Positions 60,094 through 64,000 of a stretch of DNA of 64,000 nt are shown here, in pieces. Numbering within the stretch: the stretch's first letter is position 1; every line of letters begins with the position of its first letter. Location: assembly GCA_016703425.1 (NCBI GenBank), contig JADJCA010000027.1, forward strand, positions 1 to 64,000, in the 5' to 3' direction. This stretch comes from Myxococcales bacterium (GTDB lineage Bacteria; Myxococcota_A; Polyangia; Polyangiales; Polyangiaceae). The notes beneath the pieces were generated by a model. That model had not been told where the DNA came from, ran no database searches, and was given only the letters and a program-made list of their open reading frames with translations. The translations under genes and the position numbers were made by a program.

Positions 60094-60393
60094 TCACTTG
60101 ACGCCCTCCGTCGGGCCTCCTTCGCCGCCGTGACACCGGGCGCAGAGCCACTCCCCGCCGCCATGTTGCTCGAGCCAGGTCGCGATGTGCGGCGGCTCGG
60201 TTTTCGGGACCTCATGGCGCCAACCACGCGACTCGAAATGAACCCTCGCTTCGCCCCGCGCTTGGGCCACCCCTTCGGAACAATGAAGGTCGGAGGTGAG
60301 GCCGCATCGATCGCAGCGGGCCCGGTGGTGCAGTGCGTGAACGGCGAAAAGCGGCATTCTCAACGACTGGACAAATGTTTCAGTCGTCGGCAA
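60094..60393 (-). CDS. Small zinc-finger-like protein
   Basis: Up to 99 aa; the ATG at 60357 (MPLFAVHALHH) is a likelier start. Two Cys pairs are present, CDRCGLTSDLHC and WLCARCHGG, with a Trp/His-rich middle (HIATWLEQHGGG). The pattern suggests a single treble-clef or zinc-ribbon fold. No further domain is present. It sits 40 bp after the aldehyde dehydrogenase gene on the same strand, but nothing links their roles. Confidence 0.5.
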   Translation of the reverse strand: MPTTETFVQSLRMPLFAVHALHHRARCDRCGLTSDLHCSEGVAQARGEARVHFESRGWRHEVPKTEPPHIATWLEQHGGGEWLCARCHGGEGGPTEGVK

Positions 60394-60432
60394 GAGACGA
60401 GGCCCAACTCGGACGCGACTTGGCGGCGAACG

Positions 60433-62010
60433 CTAAGTCGCCGGTTCGGTCTTCTTCGCCGGCTTCGCGATGACGTCGAGCAGGGCGCGATCGCCCTGGA
60501 GCGCCGTGCGTTGCATGTAGAACGCAAGTCCGCGGGCGCCGCCGAGCTCTTCGCCGCCGCCGGCACGTCCGGGGCCGCCGTGCACGAGCGTCGCCATGAC
60601 GGTGCCCGGTGGGATCGCTTGGCCGGCGATCTTGGAGGAGCCGAGGGTGACGCGGCCATGAAACGGCGCGACGCCGAGGACCGCGCCGCGGACGAACTCC
60701 TTGTCGTCCGAGTAGACGCTCGAGACGAGGCCACCACCGCCCGCCGCCACGAGGCGCGCGGCGTCGTCGGCGGAGCCGCCGTAGGGCATCAGCGTCACCG
60801 ACGGCCCGAAGACCTCGTGGTTGTGGATCGCGTCGCCGGCATCGGGCGCGTCGCAGACGAGGAGCGATGGCGCCACGAAGAAGCCCTTGCCGTCAGGGCC
60901 GAGGACCGTCCCGCGCTCTCCGCCGCCGAGGGCGAAGCGACCGTGCTTGCCGAGCGCATCGAGCCCCGCGCGCACGTCGCGTAGCTGCGTCGCCGTCGCG
61001 ACCGGGCCCATGGTCACGTCGTCGCGCGACGGGTCGCCGACCTTCGCCGCCAAGAGGCGCTCCTTCAATTGTTCCACGACCGACGCATGGCGGTCCTTCG
61101 GCACATAAACGCGCCGGATGGCTGTGCACTTCTGGCCGGCCTTCTGCGTCACGTCGCGCGCGACGTCGGCGAGAAACAAGTTCATGACGTCGGAGCCGTC
61201 TTCGACATCGGGTCCTAGGACGGCCGCGTTCAGGCTGTCGGCCTCGACGTTGATGCGAACCGACTTGGCAACGACAGCGCTGCCGCCGCGGAGCGTCACC
61301 GCCGTGGCACTCCCGCCCGTGAAGGCGAGCACGTCTTGCCCCGTGAGGTGGTCCAAGAGGTTTCCGGCGCTGCCGGTCACGAGCTGGAACGCTCCCTCTG
61401 GGAGGGCGCCCGTGGCGACGAGGATTTGCGTCAGTCGCCACGCGACGACGGCGGTGCTCGTGGCCGGCTTGGAGACGACGGGCATCCCCGCCAGGAGCGC
61501 GACGGCAGCCTTTTCGGCCGTGCCCCACGCGGGGAAGTTGAAGGCGTTGATGTGCACGGCGACGCCGTGGCGCGGAACGAACACATGCCGACCGGCGAGC
61601 CGCGCGCTACGACCGAGGAGCACGTCGTCGCCGTCGACCAACGCGGGGCCCTCGCCGAGCGTTGGCGCGAGGTCCGCGTAGGCTGCCAGCGTGAGCGAGG
61701 CCCCGTCGATGTCGAACTTGGCGTCGCCTCGCGTGTTGCCGCCGTTTTGAACCGCGAGGCCGATGAGCTCGTCGCGGTGCGCGTGAATGGCGCGTGACAT
61801 CGCGCGGAGCATCTCGCCGCGGGCCGCGAAGCTCATGGCGCGGAGCTGAGGGCCGCCCACCTTGCGAGCGAAGCCGAGCGCTCCTTCGAAGTCGAGGCCT
61901 TCCGTCGACGTCCGTGCGACGGCCTCTTCGGTGGCGGGATTGACGAGCGTCGCGGCCTTGCCGGCGCCGCGAACCCACTTGCCTTGCAGATAGCTCTCAA
62001 GCTCGATCAT
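60433..62010 (-). CDS. Aldehyde dehydrogenase of the PaaZ/BoxD type
   Basis: 525 aa. It is colinear with the N-terminal ALDH part of PaaZ and with BoxD-type 3,4-dehydroadipyl-CoA semialdehyde dehydrogenases: HGVAVHINAFNFPAWGTAEK, VLAFTGGSATAV, the catalytic Glu in RINVEADSLNAAVLG, the catalytic Cys in AGQKCTAIRRVYVP, and the family-typical end VHGGPGRAGGGEELGG with FYMQRTALQGD. The C-terminal enoyl-CoA hydratase part of PaaZ is absent. It should oxidise an aromatic-ring-cleavage aldehyde to a CoA acid. No other phenylacetate or benzoate gene is present nearby. Confidence 0.9.
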   Translation of the reverse strand: MIELESYLQGKWVRGAGKAATLVNPATEEAVARTSTEGLDFEGALGFARKVGGPQLRAMSFAARGEMLRAMSRAIHAHRDELIGLAVQNGGNTRGDAKFDIDGASLTLAAYADLAPTLGEGPALVDGDDVLLGRSARLAGRHVFVPRHGVAVHINAFNFPAWGTAEKAAVALLAGMPVVSKPATSTAVVAWRLTQILVATGALPEGAFQLVTGSAGNLLDHLTGQDVLAFTGGSATAVTLRGGSAVVAKSVRINVEADSLNAAVLGPDVEDGSDVMNLFLADVARDVTQKAGQKCTAIRRVYVPKDRHASVVEQLKERLLAAKVGDPSRDDVTMGPVATATQLRDVRAGLDALGKHGRFALGGGERGTVLGPDGKGFFVAPSLLVCDAPDAGDAIHNHEVFGPSVTLMPYGGSADDAARLVAAGGGGLVSSVYSDDKEFVRGAVLGVAPFHGRVTLGSSKIAGQAIPPGTVMATLVHGGPGRAGGGEELGGARGLAFYMQRTALQGDRALLDVIAKPAKKTEPAT

Positions 62011-62080
62011 GGCCGCGCTTATAGCGCCATTTTCGGGGCCAAGCCACGCGCGCCGGGCGCCGGCGGTTCGGCGCGCCTTT

Positions 62081-62506
62081 TCAATACGAGCAGGTCTTCA
62101 CGGTAAACATCGAGCCCTCGGCGATGCCTCCACCCTCCGTGGTGAGGCACGGCGCCTGCGCGCCCGGGTCGGTGCAGCCGACGGCTTTGAGCGTGCCGGT
62201 GCAGGCCGTCACCTCGTACATGCTCGCCTCGTGTTGCTTGAGCGGCACGTCGGCGCGCGGACCTTCGGCGTCGACGGGTCGACCGGGCTTGCCGCAGGCC
62301 TCGATGCGACACAGGGGGAAGCGTGACGCATTGGTCACGTGGACCTTGATGATCTTCGGCGCTGTCGCCTTGGGGGGCGGGGGAGGGGCCTCGCCGCAAG
62401 CGGCGATAGAGACAACGCACGCCGCCAGCGCGAGCGGGCCTGCCCACTCGATGCCAGCGCGACGCGCACCAGAGGTCAGCGATGCCCGCGGAGACTCGGT
62501 CGACAT
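62081..62506 (-). CDS. Small Cys-rich lipoprotein
   Basis: 141 aa. After ~20 polar residues comes a signal with lipobox (LALAACVVSIAAC). The mature part has the strand KIIKVHVTNASRFPLCRIEA, a Cys-Gly-Lys-Pro element and several cysteines (CTGTLKAVGC, APCL, TCSY), consistent with a small disulfide-rich beta domain. The unusual N-terminal extension before the signal suggests a later start is possible (none with ATG). Unknown function; it lies 70 bp after the aldehyde dehydrogenase gene end, upstream in transcription. Confidence 0.65.
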   Translation of the reverse strand: MSTESPRASLTSGARRAGIEWAGPLALAACVVSIAACGEAPPPPPKATAPKIIKVHVTNASRFPLCRIEACGKPGRPVDAEGPRADVPLKQHEASMYEVTACTGTLKAVGCTDPGAQAPCLTTEGGGIAEGSMFTVKTCSY

Positions 62507-62564
62507 GCGCGTGGATCTACCCGCGCCTCGCGTGCGTGTCCATCCGTTGGTCGCGGAGAACGCA

Positions 62565-64000
62565 TCAGCGCCGTCGTCGCGTCACAGCGGCCGTGATCGC
62601 GAGGACGAGGAGCACGAGCGCGCCGGCGTCGCGCGTCGGCGCGCGGCGCGTGATGGCGCATCCGCCGACGTCGTCGGCGAGCGGGGGAACGCCGCCGACG
62701 TCGTTAGCGCCGGCACGATTTTGCGTTCCGCCGCTTTTGCCGCTCTCGGTCGCGCCCGCGGCGCCGGTCGAACCGCCGCTTGCCGCAGCGCCGCTGCCGG
62801 CGGATTCACCGGTGCCGGGCGCACCGGCGTCAGAGCCCGAGGTCGGCGGCAGTGGTGGTGGCGTTCCTGGCGTCGTTCCCGGGGGTGCCGGCGCCGCACC
62901 GCCGAGTTCGTAGGCGCCAATGTCGATGACCCCTACGAGCGTGCGTCCCGTCGTCGTCGCCGGCGGCGCGCCGAGCGGCGGATGAAGGTTCGGCACCGCG
63001 AGCGGGCCTGGGAACGGCTTGCCCGAAGGTCCCGCGAGCGATGCGCCGCCGACATCGACCAGCGGGGACCCCGACGCGGGCCGCAGATCGCCGTTTGCCA
63101 GGGAGGCGAAGAGGTTGCCGTTCGAGCCCATCACCGTGTTCGCGAGGCCCGCGGGAACTTTGGTTGCGCCCGTCTGCAGCCAGTTGTGGCTCCCGACGAC
63201 AACGCTCGTGCCGCCGACCCACGCTGCGCTGCTCTCATCGACGAGGGCGACGTTTCCGCTCTTCGCCACGAAGGCGTTGTTGTGGAACTCCAAGCTCTCG
63301 ATGCCATCCATGAGTCGAAACACCGCGGAGCCGCCGTTGGTCACGACCGTGTTGTTCACGAAGCGGTAGCGCCCGTTGGTTTGGCCGGTGCCGTCGCCAC
63401 CAAAGCGTGTCACGAAGAACGCGTTCTTCTTCACGAGAACGTTGCCGACGACGTCCGAGTCTTCGCGCACGGCACCCTCCGGCGAGGTCTCCGAGCCGAT
63501 GAGCTCGACCTCGTGGTAGAGCGCGCCTTCGATCCAGTTTCCGTAGAGCTCGTTCCGGCCGGCGCGCGACTTGACGTTGTTGCCGCCGTTGCCGTCATGC
63601 ACGTACGAGCTCTGCATCCGAAACACGGCCGCGGGGTAAACGACCTCGTCGCTCGACATGTAGATCTGGTGGTTCTGCGTGCCCGAGCCGCAATGGTGCA
63701 CCTCGCTTCGTTCGAGGAGAAACGAGCCTGCGTCGGTGTCGGCTCCGAGGATGCCGTGCTGCGCGCAGTCGTGAACGACCGAGTCTCGGAGCGTGATGCC
63801 ATCGGCGTGCACGAAAAAGCAGCGGAAGGACCCTGCCGTGATGTCGAGGTTCTCGAAGACGTAGTGGTTGGCACGCGCTTCGACGGTGTTGGTTCCTCCG
63901 CTCACGACGGGCCGCTTGCCACCGACGGCGATGCCCACGATGGTGATGGGAGAGGCCGGCGTCCCCGCCTTGTCGAAGACGACGCCGCCCTGGTAGGTGG
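62565..64000 (-). CDS. Right-handed beta-helix protein with MYXO-CTERM-like tail (5' end outside window)
   Basis: At least 478 aa; the N-terminus continues past the window end with open frame. It has short repeated strands typical of parallel beta-helices (HYVFENLDITAGSFRCFFVH, VVGNVLVKKNAFFVTRF, RYRFVNNTVVTNGGSAVFRL, LEFHNNAFVAKSGNVALVDE), as in polysaccharide-degrading or surface proteins. After a VIDIGAYELGG stop-strand comes a Gly/Ala/Pro/Ser linker. The tail has GCAITRRAPTRD, one hydrophobic helix (AGALVLLVLAITAAV) and TRRRR. This Cys-helix-Arg arrangement resembles the MYXO-CTERM sorting signal of Myxococcota. Confidence 0.85.
   Translation of the reverse strand, partial: TYQGGVVFDKAGTPASPITIVGIAVGGKRPVVSGGTNTVEARANHYVFENLDITAGSFRCFFVHADGITLRDSVVHDCAQHGILGADTDAGSFLLERSEVHHCGSGTQNHQIYMSSDEVVYPAAVFRMQSSYVHDGNGGNNVKSRAGRNELYGNWIEGALYHEVELIGSETSPEGAVREDSDVVGNVLVKKNAFFVTRFGGDGTGQTNGRYRFVNNTVVTNGGSAVFRLMDGIESLEFHNNAFVAKSGNVALVDESSAAWVGGTSVVVGSHNWLQTGATKVPAGLANTVMGSNGNLFASLANGDLRPASGSPLVDVGGASLAGPSGKPFPGPLAVPNLHPPLGAPPATTTGRTLVGVIDIGAYELGGAAPAPPGTTPGTPPPLPPTSGSDAGAPGTGESAGSGAAASGGSTGAAGATESGKSGGTQNRAGANDVGGVPPLADDVGGCAITRRAPTRDAGALVLLVLAITAAVTRRRR

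Noticed and set aside
1..64000. Mobile elements, prophage or integration site
   Set aside because: No transposase, integrase, terminal inverted repeats or tRNA-flanking direct repeats were seen; base composition is even.

Overview
This 64 kb window is high-GC chromosomal DNA, almost fully coding. Several traits point to Myxococcota, probably the Polyangia side. There are many lipoproteins with Asp/Ala/Gly-rich linkers and Cys-rich modules. There is a zinc-ribbon Ser/Thr kinase and a kinase-TPR-GAF-sigma54 activator, an IgGFc-binding-domain lipoprotein, a PEGA-type protein, and a beta-helix protein with a MYXO-CTERM-like tail. I see no insertion sequence, prophage, integrase or CRISPR array. 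One tRNA is present, tRNA-Ala(GGC).

Layout. 1-6 kb: small hypotheticals, a cyclic-nucleotide-binding/DUF1003 membrane protein, a cupin, a DUF4336 protein and a CorA-type channel. 6-10 kb: cell wall genes (LysM lytic transglycosylase, VanW protein). 10-16 kb: a Ser/Thr kinase, then a tightly coupled operon of ECF sigma factor, zinc-finger anti-sigma, envelope protein and Kazal-like lipoprotein, ending at a terminator. 16.8-20.4 kb: ureide catabolism (allantoinase, an allantoicase-OHCU decarboxylase fusion, 5-hydroxyisourate hydrolase) plus a small lipoprotein. 20.5-26.4 kb: sensor ATPase domain, DUF885 lipoprotein, zinc-ribbon protein, M20 peptidase and a MutH endonuclease. 26.4-29 kb: outer membrane efflux protein and periplasmic adaptor without a pump. 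29-37 kb, minus strand: envelope protein, EEP nuclease, SDR, a ribose-type ABC transporter and bioA. 37-45 kb: lipoproteins and secreted proteins, including a NuiA-like inhibitor, a VWA protein, a PHM-like protein and an S41-like protein. 45-49 kb: the giant sigma54 regulator. 49-56 kb: lipoproteins, a dicarboxylate symporter, CAP and PEGA proteins. 56-64 kb: thioesterase, MutS-like ATPase, VKOR, tRNA-Ala, a PaaZ/BoxD-type aldehyde dehydrogenase and a beta-helix protein cut by the window end.

A recurring feature is broken reading frames. The kinase (10.57 kb), the EEP nuclease (30.48 kb), the CAP protein (54.08 kb) and the VanW C-terminus (8.53 kb) are each repaired by adding one G or C. The M20 peptidase has a compensated local shift, and the PEGA protein carries an in-frame TAG. 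This pattern looks more like consensus indel error than biology, but it decides how these genes should be read.

The observations most worth following are the MutH homologue, the allantoicase-OHCU decarboxylase fusion, the coupled sigma/anti-sigma/Kazal operon, and the kinase-sigma54 fusion with a structured start region. A candidate sigma54 promoter before the NuiA-like lipoprotein, and twin 17-bp dyads plus two strong hairpins between the PEGA and thioesterase genes, also deserve a look.
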